Assembly: GCA_038254195.1 (NCBI GenBank)
Contig: JBBSGJ010000038.1
Location: 1 to 15,204 of the forward strand
DNA: 15,204 nucleotides
From: JBBQAA01 sp038254195
GTDB lineage: Bacteria; Actinomycetota; Thermoleophilia; Solirubrobacterales; Solirubrobacteraceae
Reading direction: 5' to 3'
Position numbers and translations under genes: made by a program. A model generated the notes under the pieces. It saw nothing but the letters and a program-made list of their open reading frames with translations, had not been told where the DNA came from and searched no databases. Shown here in pieces: positions 1-7,054 of this stretch (its first letter is position 1; the number at the start of each line of letters is the position of its first letter).

Positions 1-49
1 CACACGCACAAGCTGCACAAAGCCCCCGATCCCCAGTCCCCACGGGCGA

Positions 50-457
50 TCACGCCCGTTCTACATGCCCATCAACTGCGGAAGCCGGGATAGACGATAA
101 GCGTCTTTGTTCTCATTTTCTACGTATCCAAGCAACCTCTACTGACTCAAATGGTTCAGCAAGATCCCACACTGTAAGTCTTAGAGGGACGAGACTTGGT
201 TCGCCAACTTTCCATACCCCTTGACTTGACATACGATGAGGTTTGAATCAGAGTAGAACTTAGCTACAGATACGCCAACATCAAGGGCAAGTTCCAGACC
301 TAGGATTAGCCCTTCATAGTCAGCAACATTGTTGGATACCTCAACAGGTAGCTTCTTTGACTTCTTGAAAACATCACCATTGGTCTTCACTACACAAGCT
401 GCTGATCCCTTGATTGCCTACATTACCTCCACCATCAGTCCACACTTGTGCCTTCAA
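50..457 (-). pseudogene. Decayed RNase HI-family (reverse-transcriptase-like RNase H domain) gene
   Basis: Pieces of an RNase H-fold protein can be read in order across different frames of the minus strand. The probable start is TTG at 455-457 (MKAQVWTDGGG), whose TTGA overlaps the stop of the upstream gene. The frame breaks near the CCC run at 407-409. The middle piece carries NNVADYEGLILGLELAL and YSDSNLIVCQV. After a second break near 181-188 the reading continues as VWDLAEPFESVEVAWIRR, and a third break near 113-124 leads into ENKDAYRLSR. The family uses Asp, Glu, Asp, Asp for metal binding. Here TDGG and SDS keep two of them, but AEY has become ADY and the final AD is AY. The stretch is clearly poorer in GC than the rest. 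Three frame breaks plus two changed catalytic positions indicate real decay rather than one sequencing error. The 3' end is uncertain. Positions 1-49 hold no gene that I can recognise. Confidence 0.75.
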
Positions 458-780
458 GCTGATCTCCACTTCCTGAGATCGACCACGGAACCGTCAGGGG
501 CGAGATTGAAGGCATGCCAAGTGCCCTCATCGGGGCGAGCAGCGCGGAAGCTGTAGCCGGCGCGGATCTCCAACTCGGGGTATCTCTCGCGCATCGCCAG
601 CCCGTCTTCGATGCACTCGCCCGGCCACGAGGTCAGGGCGCCGTAGCGCTCGGGCAGCTCCGCACCCTCGTACCAGGTCACGGTCTTGAAGCGCGCGACG
701 AACGCTCGGAGACCGGATGCCGTATCGAAGAGCCATCGGCGCGCGGTCTCCTCAGTCCAGGACTTCTGCTCATCTGCCAT
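454..780 (-). CDS. Hypothetical 108-residue protein, possible Cys-His-Asp (transglutaminase/papain-like) fold
   Basis: I do not recognise this family by name. The ATG at 778-780 was chosen because the protein from MADEQKSW onward reads like a compact soluble domain, while the longer in-frame extension to 921 is Arg-rich and looks non-coding. No strong Shine-Dalgarno precedes the start. There is no signal peptide or membrane segment. The second half has a Cys in WPGEC (residue 56), a His in GTWHAF (89) and an Asp in GSVVD (101). That order and spacing recalls small transglutaminase-like proteins, but this is only a pattern resemblance. Its stop TGA (454-456) overlaps the TTG start of the decayed RNase H gene, so the two were probably once translated together. 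GC content is intermediate between the RNase H fragment and the core genes. Confidence 0.6.
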   Translation of the reverse strand: MADEQKSWTEETARRWLFDTASGLRAFVARFKTVTWYEGAELPERYGALTSWPGECIEDGLAMRERYPELEIRAGYSFRAARPDEGTWHAFNLAPDGSVVDLRKWRSA

Positions 781-955
781 GCATCTGAGCCTACGTAACG
801 GGAAGGTCCTTAGGAGTAAGTACCTGCGCTCGCGGGTGACTCCGGGGAGGCGATCCGGGGGGCCGGATTCGGTCTCTCTCCACGCGCGTGCTCGTACAAC
901 GGTTCCATATGGCGTTTCCACGGGGCCAAAAGGAAAGTGGAGGGGGAGTCTCCAG

Positions 956-983
956 AAACACGAAAGCCCCCGATGTGCGGGCT
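956..983 (-). terminator. Probable terminator of the rsmG-parA-parB-tRNA-Ile transcript
   Basis: Nine bases beyond the 3' end of tRNA-Ile, the minus strand can form a short stem (AGCCC pairing with GGGCT, plus-strand 979-983 and 965-969). TTT, CGTG and TTT follow. The stem is short and the T-tract interrupted, so this is a moderate call. The rest of 781-991 shows no convincing gene; a plus-strand reading frame through it is the familiar antisense artefact of the tRNA. Confidence 0.5.
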
Positions 984-991
984 GTCTGACA

Positions 992-1934
<943 letters not shown>

Positions 1935-1942
<8 letters not shown>

Positions 1943-2693
1943 GGGCGGCCACCTCCTTGGCGAGCTCGAAGTAGGCGTCCGAGCCCGCGCAATGTGGGTC
2001 GTGATGGATGACTGGGCGCCCGAAGCTCGGCGCCTCGCTGACACGGACGTTGCGCGGGATGACGGTGTCGAAGACGAGCTCCGGGAAGTGCGTGCGGACC
2101 TCGCGCTCGACGTCCTGGGCCAGGCGGGTGCGCCCGTCGTGCATCGTCAGGAGCATCCCGGCGACGGTGAGGCGGGGGTTGAGCTCGCGCTGGACGAGCC
2201 TGAGCGTGTCGAGGAGGCCGGCAAGCCCCTCCAGCGCGAAGTACTCCGTCTGGACGGGGACGATCACGCGGTCGGCCGCGACGAGGGCACCGAGCGTGAG
2301 CGGGCCGAGGGAGGGCGGGCAGTCGAGCAGGATGAACTCGTAGTCCTCGGCGACGGGGGTCAGGGCCGTGCGGAGCAGGCGCTCGGAGCCCTCGACCCGC
2401 GGGAGCTCGACGGAGGCCGCGGCGAGGTCTGGGTGGGCCGGCGCGACGTCGAGGCCATCGACTTCCGAGGCCACGATCGCGTCCCGCAGCTCCGCGGCAC
2501 CGGAGAGCACGTCGTAGACGTTCGGCTCGGAGTCCTTCGGCAGCCCGAGGCCGAGGGTGGCGTTGCACTGCGGGTCGATGTCGACGAGCAGGGTCCGCAA
2601 CCCCGCCTCGGCGATGCACGCGGCGAGGTTGACAGCGGTCGTCGTCTTGCCCACCCCGCCCTTCTGGTTCGCGATGGCGAAGACGGTGCCCAT
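1935..2693 (-). CDS. parA: Chromosome-partitioning ATPase ParA (Soj)
   Basis: This 252-residue protein is a deviant-Walker ATPase that binds DNA non-specifically in its ATP form and is driven off by ParB, pulling newly replicated origins apart. The deviant Walker A motif QKGGVGKTT is at residues 10-18 with the signature first Lys. A Walker A' region (VDIDPQ) and Walker B-like ILLDCPPSLG follow, and PVQTEYFALEG is typical of chromosomal Soj proteins. ATG at 2691-2693 gives the standard N terminus MGTVFAIANQKGG with no extension. It lies 13 nt after the rsmG stop and its own stop overlaps parB, so the three genes are probably one transcript. No strong Shine-Dalgarno is visible before the start. 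Confidence 0.97.
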
Positions 2694-2706
2694 CCGACGG
2701 CCGAAC

Positions 2707-3420
2707 TTACCGGCGGTGCCGGTCGGAGACCCCGAGCGGCCGCTTGGCGGCCGCGCCCGCGCGGCGCGGGTAGCCCGGGGGCGTCTCCGCGACCTTCGCG
2801 TACACGTAGAGGCGCCGATCCCGGACCCCGGGGAAGGGCCGCACGGGCACCACGGCGGACTCCTCGAGCCCGAGGGCCGCGGCGGCGGCACGCCCGTCGG
2901 CCTCCTCGGCCGGGTCCGGGTCCCCCTTCCAGGCGACGAGCCTGCCGCCGGGCGCGAGGAGGGGCGCGGCGTACTCCACGAGCACGGGGAGCGGCGCGAC
3001 CGCCCGCGCGGTGACCACGTCGATCCGCGCTTCCGGCCGCCACGACTCCACCCGCTCCGCCCGGACCTCGACGTTGCCCAGGTCCAGCGTCGCCGTCGCG
3101 TGTCCCAGCCAGGCCGCCTTGCGCCCGACCGATTCCAGGAGGATCACCCTCGCGCCCGATCGCACCGCCGCGAGCACGAGCCCGGGGAACCCGGCGCCCG
3201 ACCCGAGGTCGGCGAGCGACCGCGCCTCCCCGACGGCCGCCAGCCCGGACAGGGAGTCCGCCACGTGGGCGTCCACCGCCTGGGCCGGCTCCCGGATCGG
3301 CGTCGGCGCATGCTCCTCGGCCGCCATGAGGACGAGCAACGCCCGAAGCCGCCCGACGGCCTCCTCGTAGAGGTCGTGCTCCTCCGCCAGCTCCCGCAGT
3401 CGTCGCTCCCATCCGCGCAC
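2707..3420 (-). CDS. rsmG: 16S rRNA (guanine527-N7)-methyltransferase RsmG
   Basis: RsmG (GidB) transfers a methyl group from S-adenosylmethionine to G527 of 16S rRNA in the small ribosomal subunit. The 237-residue product has the SAM-binding glycine motif LADLGSGAGFPG (about residues 69-80), followed by LLESVGRKAAWL and VVTARAVAPLPVLVEYAAPLL. The C-terminal block YPRRAGAAAKRPLG is the usual actinobacterial RsmG ending. GTG at 3418-3420 is the only start that keeps the N-terminal helices, and the reading frame upstream of it is antisense to the VOC gene. The start lies only 9 bp from the divergent VOC gene, so its promoter must overlap that gene. In relatives rsmG usually follows jag directly; here a block of four other loci separates them. 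Loss of rsmG function is a known route to low-level streptomycin resistance; this copy looks intact. Confidence 0.95.
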   Translation of the reverse strand: MRGWERRLRELAEEHDLYEEAVGRLRALLVLMAAEEHAPTPIREPAQAVDAHVADSLSGLAAVGEARSLADLGSGAGFPGLVLAAVRSGARVILLESVGRKAAWLGHATATLDLGNVEVRAERVESWRPEARIDVVTARAVAPLPVLVEYAAPLLAPGGRLVAWKGDPDPAEEADGRAAAAALGLEESAVVPVRPFPGVRDRRLYVYAKVAETPPGYPRRAGAAAKRPLGVSDRHRR

Positions 3421-3429
3421 ACCGGCATC

Positions 3430-3810
3430 ATGCGCGCGATCACGATCACCGGCCTCGACCATGTCCAGATCGCCGCCCCGCCGGGCTGCGAAGCAGCGGC
3501 CCGAGGCTTCTTCGGTGACCTCCTCGGCCTGCCGGAGCTCGAGAAGGCGCCCGCGCTCCAGTCCCGCGGCGGCGTCTGGTTCGCCTGCGGCGGCCAGGCG
3601 CTGCACGTCGGGGTCGAGGACCCCTTCGTCCCGGCCCGCAAGGCCCACCCCGCCCTGCACGCCACCGCCGACGCGCTCGACACCCTCGCCGCCCGCCTCG
3701 CCGCCGCAGGCCACCCAGTCGAGTGGTCCGACGAGCTTCCGGGGATCCGTCGCTTCTACACCGTCGACCCGTTCGGAAACCGCCTCGAGCTCCTCGTTGC
3801 AGTTCCGTAA
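3430..3810 (+). CDS. VOC-family (glyoxalase/dioxygenase fold) protein
   Basis: This 126-residue protein is a single-domain vicinal-oxygen-chelate protein. The N terminus ITGLDHVQIAAPPG and the C terminus FYTVDPFGNRLELL are the two hallmark ends of the fold. Candidate metal ligands are His11 (DHVQ), His59 (ALHV) and Glu120 (RLELL). VOC proteins of this size include glyoxalase-like enzymes, antibiotic-binding proteins and many uncharacterised members, so no substrate can be assigned. ATG at 3430 fits the family start exactly. It is divergent from rsmG with 9 bp between start codons and is transcribed against the dominant direction of the left arm, which suggests insertion after the core order was set. 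Confidence 0.88.
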   Translation: MRAITITGLDHVQIAAPPGCEAAARGFFGDLLGLPELEKAPALQSRGGVWFACGGQALHVGVEDPFVPARKAHPALHATADALDTLAARLAAAGHPVEWSDELPGIRRFYTVDPFGNRLELLVAVP

Positions 3811-3825
3811 CACCTTCCGAGCCTC

Positions 3826-3998
3826 ATGAGACGCTCGAGTGTCCGCATGCGCGTCCGCCACCACGACCTCCTCTTGTGGTTGCGCGACCGTGTTCCCGGT
3901 TCGCGGCTGTACGGGCCTACCACCACGACGGCTGCGATGCCTACGCGTGGATCGCGCGCGGCCCGACGCTGGAGTGGCTCCTCGCGGAGGTGGAGTAG
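3826..3998 (+). pseudogene. Small ORF split by a frameshift (unknown family)
   Basis: Two adjoining plus-strand frames both show the strong third-position G/C bias of coding DNA here. The first runs from ATG 3826 (or ATG 3847, reading MRVRHHDLLLWLRDRVPGSR) to about 3905. The second runs from about 3915 to a TAG at 3996-3998 and reads RAYHHDGCDAYAWIARG then PTLEWLLAEVE. A single base missing near 3905-3920 would join them into a protein of roughly 50-57 residues. I do not recognise the family. There is no clear Shine-Dalgarno. It may be a recently broken gene, a sequencing indel or a chance frame. It lies between the VOC and GNAT genes, all on the plus strand. Confidence 0.4.
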
Positions 3999-4063
3999 GA
4001 CATCGCACTTTGCCCCCATGTGCTCGGACCCCTCCGCCGCATGAAGGAGCGGTACCGGCTGCC

Positions 4064-4612
4064 ATGAAAAAACGTGAAACATCCGGCCGGGCAGAAGGCA
4101 TCACCACGCCCCGCCTCCTGCTCCGTCACTGGCAAGACGAGGACGAAGAGGCCATGGACGCCATCAATGCCGACCCCGACGTGACCCGGTTCCTCAACCG
4201 CTCCGCGCCCCCCGGGTTCGTGGGCCGGGCGATGGCGCACTGGGATGAGCACGGCTTCGGGCTGTGGGCGGTCGCGGCCCGAGCGGAGCCGGGCGTGCTC
4301 ATCGGCTTCGCCGGGCCGAGCCACCCTGAGTGGCTGCCGGAGCTGGCGCACGAGGTCGAGCTCGGGTGGCGCCTCGCCTGTTCGGCCTGGGGGCGCGGCT
4401 ACGCGACGGAGGCGGCGATCGCTGCGCGGGACCGCGCGTGGGCGGACCTGCCGCCGGCCGTCGCCCACCTCATCTCGGTCGTCCACCCCGGCAACGAGCG
4501 CTCGCGCCGGGTGGCCGGGAAGCTCGGCGGCCGCGTCGCGCGTCACGTCCACAACCCCTTTGCCGACCGGGAGGTGGAGGTCTGGACGGTGCGTCGCCCC
4601 GGGCCAGCCTAG
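4064..4612 (+). CDS. GNAT-family N-acetyltransferase (RimJ/RimL-like)
   Basis: The 182-residue product moves an acetyl group from acetyl-CoA to an amine; the acceptor is unknown. It starts with TTPRLLLRHWQDEDEEAM, typical of RimJ/RimL-type acetyltransferases. The acetyl-CoA pyrophosphate-binding loop WGRGYATEA is at about residues 109-117, after the beta strand HEVELGWRL. VVHPGNERSRRVAGKLGG near 139-156 is the usual motif placing the conserved Asn. ATG at 4064 is chosen over longer in-frame forms, which are Arg/Pro-rich. AAGGAG at 4044-4049 is 14 nt upstream, rather far. An 8-codon frame (4041-4067) ends in ATGA over this start and might couple translation. The stop shares the CTAG tetramer with the convergent gene. 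The direction is head-on for a leftward fork. Confidence 0.9.
   Translation: MKKRETSGRAEGITTPRLLLRHWQDEDEEAMDAINADPDVTRFLNRSAPPGFVGRAMAHWDEHGFGLWAVAARAEPGVLIGFAGPSHPEWLPELAHEVELGWRLACSAWGRGYATEAAIAARDRAWADLPPAVAHLISVVHPGNERSRRVAGKLGGRVARHVHNPFADREVEVWTVRRPGPA
4066..4081. promoter_or_regulatory. Possible degenerate parS (ParB-binding) half-site
   Basis: ACGTGAAACA at 4072-4081 equals the right half plus centre of the widely conserved parS palindrome (TGTTTCACGTGAAACA). The left half here is A-rich and does not match. It overlaps the first codons of the GNAT gene. A full site is normally needed for strong ParB loading, so this may be a relic or chance. I saw no perfect parS elsewhere in the window. 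Confidence 0.25.
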
Positions 4613-5031
4613 TCGCAGGGACCGGACACCCAGCCGTCGAAGACCCGCCGCCCGGACGGAGAGTCGATCTTCGCCCGGATGGCCTGGCACCAGGCCTGTG
4701 GGTGCCAGATCGGCCCGGCGTAGAAGCGATAGAGGCCCGCGTCCCACCCCGAGCAGCCCACGCCGTGGTTCGGGCGATCCTGACGCGCGCAGACCCGGAG
4801 GAACATGTAGTGAGGCGTGCCCTTCCACTTCACCGCGCGCAGCACGGTGCAGGATCGGTAGCGCGCGTCATGGTGCATCCAGACCCGGGCGATCGCTTCG
4901 CCGTGCACCCGGATGGTCTGGGAATAGCGACTTCCCGGTATGGCGCCGGAACAGACGGTTGCCGACGCCCCGGCGGGGGCGAGAGCGGCGAATGATGCGG
5001 CGAGCAGTACGACCAGGAATCCTTTGCGCAT
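4609..5031 (-). CDS. Secreted six-cysteine protein of unknown function
   Basis: I do not recognise this family. The 140-residue precursor has a textbook Sec signal peptide: basic MRK, a hydrophobic stretch GFLVVLLAASFAALAPA, then GASA before a likely cut at residue 24/25. The mature part of about 116 residues has exactly six Cys (27, 61, 81, 93, 115, 139), an even number suited to three disulfides outside the cell. It is rich in Trp, Tyr and His. ATG at 5029-5031 starts the signal peptide exactly. It lies 41 nt after the jag stop in the same direction, so it may be the last gene of the rpmH-to-jag operon. Its TAG stop shares CTAG (4609-4612) with the convergent GNAT gene. A structural, inhibitor or cell-surface role is possible, but nothing in the sequence decides. 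Confidence 0.8.
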   Translation of the reverse strand: MRKGFLVVLLAASFAALAPAGASATVCSGAIPGSRYSQTIRVHGEAIARVWMHHDARYRSCTVLRAVKWKGTPHYMFLRVCARQDRPNHGVGCSGWDAGLYRFYAGPIWHPQAWCQAIRAKIDSPSGRRVFDGWVSGPCD

Positions 5032-5072
5032 GTCGGCCGCAACCCGGTGGAGACCGCGGAGTTGCGTCGCCC

Positions 5073-5525
5073 TCAGGTCCCGAGCGGCGCCACGACGAGG
5101 TGACGATCGGGCTCTTCGCCCTCGGAGTAGGTCTCGACCTCGCCCCGTTCGCGCAGGTACTCGTGGACGAGCCGGCGCTCGGCGGCGTTCATGGACTCGA
5201 GCGCAACCGGGCGGCTGAGCCGGAGCGCGTCGCGCGCGGCCTCGTCGGCGTCGTGATGGAGCATCGCCGCGCGGCGGTCCCGATATCCCGACGCGTCCAC
5301 GACCACGCGCTTCTTCACACCGGCCTGGATCACCCGCCGGTACGCGAGGTGTTGCAAGGCGTCGATGGTCTCGCCCCGGCGGCCGATGAGGAGACCGAGC
5401 TCCTCGCCGCGCACGACGCCGGTGACCTGCTCGTCGTCCTCGGACACCTCCACCCGGCCCTCGATCTCGAGCGCATCGACGACGCGCTCCAGGAGCGCGC
5501 GGACCTCGTCGGCGGCCCCGGCCAT
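5073..5525 (-). CDS. jag: RNA-binding protein KhpB (Jag), KH and R3H domains
   Basis: Jag/KhpB is an RNA-binding protein that in Gram-positive bacteria works with KhpA and affects cell elongation and division. The 150-residue product has a KH domain with the GRRG loop (LLIGRRGETIDALQHL, about residues 45-60) and a C-terminal R3H domain with Arg117-x3-His121 (ERRLVHEYL). The N-terminal Jag_N domain found in Firmicutes is absent, as is usual in actinobacteria. The ATG (5523-5525) overlaps the yidC stop as TGATG, so translation is coupled. The yidC-jag pairing is strongly conserved across Gram-positive bacteria and supports the call. Confidence 0.94.
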   Translation of the reverse strand: MAGAADEVRALLERVVDALEIEGRVEVSEDDEQVTGVVRGEELGLLIGRRGETIDALQHLAYRRVIQAGVKKRVVVDASGYRDRRAAMLHHDADEAARDALRLSRPVALESMNAAERRLVHEYLRERGEVETYSEGEEPDRHLVVAPLGT

Positions 5526-6445
5526 CAGCGGCGTCGGCCCGAGCGTTTCTTCTTGCGCTGGCGCGGTGGGGGGGGCGGCGGCCCGCTGACGGCGCGGGTG
5601 CTCGTGGCCTTCGCTCCGGTCTCGGCCGCCCCGCCGTCGGCCAGGGCGGGCGTGGGACCCGCCGGCCCGGCCCGGAGCCGCTCGAGGAATCCACCGGCCC
5701 CACCCCCTCCGCCGGCCGCGGGCGCGGTCACGGGCCGGATCGGGCCCACCCGCTTGCGCACGATGTACTGCTGGACGATCGTCCACAGGTTCGTCGTGAT
5801 CCAGTAGACGAGGAGCCCAGCCGGGAAGCGGATCACGAACGTCACGAAGATCAGCGGGAGGAACAGCATGAGGTTCCGCTGCATCTTGTCCTGCGACACG
5901 CTCATCAGCAGGCTCGAGGCGAGCTGCGAGCCGACGTAGAGGATGATGAGCGCGACCAGCACGCCCCCCGTCGCCTTGTCGGTCAGATCGTGGATGAAGA
6001 GGAACCCCGAGTTGCCGTGACCACCGCATGGGTGCGTGACGGCCGCCTGCACCGGGTTGACCCCTGGGCAGATCTCGTGCCGCAGGTCCTTGCGGAGCAT
6101 GTAGAAGAGCGAGATGAACACCGGCATCTGCGCCGCCAGCGGCAGGCACGAGGCCAGCGGGTTGATCTTGTGCTCCTTGTAGAAGCCCATCATCTCCTGA
6201 TTGAGGCGCTGCTTGTCCTCCTTGTACTTCTGCTGGAGCTTCTTGATCTCCGGCTGGTGCTTGGCGAGCTCCGCCATCGAACGGAACTGCTTGAGTGTCA
6301 GCGGGATCAGCAGGGCCCGGATCAGCACGGTCATCGCGATGATCGACACGCCCCAGCCCAGACCGATCGTGTCGTGGAAGAACACGAGAACCGCCCGGAA
6401 CACGTCGATGAGGGGCTGGAGGACGTTGCCGAGCGGGAGGGTCAT
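5525..6445 (-). CDS. yidC: Membrane protein insertase YidC/Oxa1 family
   Basis: YidC inserts proteins into the cytoplasmic membrane, alone or with SecYEG. The 306-residue product is of the Gram-positive/Oxa1 type without a large extracytoplasmic domain. The first core segment contains the conserved intramembrane Arg (TVLIRALLIPL, Arg43). A charged cytoplasmic hairpin follows (PEIKKLQQKYKEDKQRLNQE, 66-85), then PLAAQMPVFISLFYML, GGVLVALIILYVGSQLAS, NLMLFLPLIFVTFVIRFPAG and LLVYWITTNLWTIVQQYIV. It lacks a lipoprotein signal Cys. The tail is glycine- and proline-rich and ends in a very basic stretch RQRKKKRSGRRR, resembling ribosome-binding tails. Within it lies a run of eight G (5568-5575). The ATG (6443-6445) overlaps the yidD stop. 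Two Cys (126, 140) in the outside loop could form a disulfide. Confidence 0.96.
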   Translation of the reverse strand: MTLPLGNVLQPLIDVFRAVLVFFHDTIGLGWGVSIIAMTVLIRALLIPLTLKQFRSMAELAKHQPEIKKLQQKYKEDKQRLNQEMMGFYKEHKINPLASCLPLAAQMPVFISLFYMLRKDLRHEICPGVNPVQAAVTHPCGGHGNSGFLFIHDLTDKATGGVLVALIILYVGSQLASSLLMSVSQDKMQRNLMLFLPLIFVTFVIRFPAGLLVYWITTNLWTIVQQYIVRKRVGPIRPVTAPAAGGGGGAGGFLERLRAGPAGPTPALADGGAAETGAKATSTRAVSGPPPPPPRQRKKKRSGRRR

Positions 6446-6690
6446 CAGCGGGGAGAGAAGAGGCGCTGGGCGGAGACGGGGTCGACCCCGCCGTGGCTCC
6501 ACGGGTTGCAGCGCAACACCCGCCAGACCGCGAGGACCAACCCCCTGAGTATGCCGAACTCGGCGACGGCCTCCGAGGCGTAGCGCGAGCAGCTCGGGTG
6601 GTAGCGACACCGGGCGGGGAGGGCGGGGGAGATCCACCGCGACCACACCTCGATCGGGGCGCGCACCACCGCCCGCGCGACGGCGCTCAC
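6445..6690 (-). CDS. yidD: Membrane protein insertion efficiency factor YidD
   Basis: YidD is a small inner-membrane-associated protein that assists YidC-dependent insertion. The 81-residue product shows the family signature from residue 28: CRYHPSCSRYASEAV, then the amphipathic helix and RCNPWSHGGVDPV. All conserved Cys are present. Length is normal for the family. The start is GTG (6688-6690), whose GTGA overlaps the rnpA stop, and its own TGA overlaps the yidC ATG, so it is translated in a coupled chain. Confidence 0.96.
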   Translation of the reverse strand: MSAVARAVVRAPIEVWSRWISPALPARCRYHPSCSRYASEAVAEFGILRGLVLAVWRVLRCNPWSHGGVDPVSAQRLFSPR

Positions 6691-7043
6691 GCGCGAGCAC
6701 CCGCCTGGTCGAAAAGCTCCGCCAGGGCGTCGCGTACGCCCGCCAGCCCGTCGCGCTCGGCAAGCTCCCTCGCGTCCGCGCGTGCGACGACCACAAAGTC
6801 CCAGCCCACCTTCAGCCCGGGGGCGACCTCCCGGAACGCCTCCCGGACCAGACGCTTGACCAGATTACGGTCCACCGCGCCCCCCACCTTCCGCCCCACC
6901 GAGAGCCCGAGCCGCGGGGGCTCCTGATCCCCCCGCGTGAAGGCATGGAGCACGAGCGCCCGGCTGCCATGCGAGCGGCCCCGGCGGTAGACGCGATCGA
7001 AGTCCGCAGAGCGGGAGAGCCGGCCACGCCTGACGGGCGGCAC
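6687..7043 (-). CDS. rnpA: Ribonuclease P protein component
   Basis: RnpA is the protein subunit that joins the RNase P RNA to cut 5' leaders from tRNA precursors. The 118-residue product contains the RNR motif RNLVKRLVREAF (residues 59-70) that contacts the RNA, preceded by PRLGLSVGRKVGGAVD. The N terminus RLSRSADFDRVYRRGRS is typical. GTG at 7041-7043 is the only plausible start; the reading frame upstream runs antisense over rpmH. The gap to rpmH is 11 nt. Its substrates would include the tRNA-Ile that overlaps parB. Confidence 0.95.
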   Translation of the reverse strand: MPPVRRGRLSRSADFDRVYRRGRSHGSRALVLHAFTRGDQEPPRLGLSVGRKVGGAVDRNLVKRLVREAFREVAPGLKVGWDFVVVARADARELAERDGLAGVRDALAELFDQAGARA

Positions 7044-7054
7044 GACGCCGTCTC

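Noticed and set aside
42..59. ACGGGCG/CGCCCGT hairpin at the left edge as a terminator
   Set aside because: There is a 7-bp stem with a 4-nt loop, but no T-tract on either side, so it cannot be called a terminator.
781..921. N-terminal extension of the 108-residue minus-strand gene
   Set aside because: The added residues are Arg-rich with no domain character; ATG 778-780 gives a compact protein.
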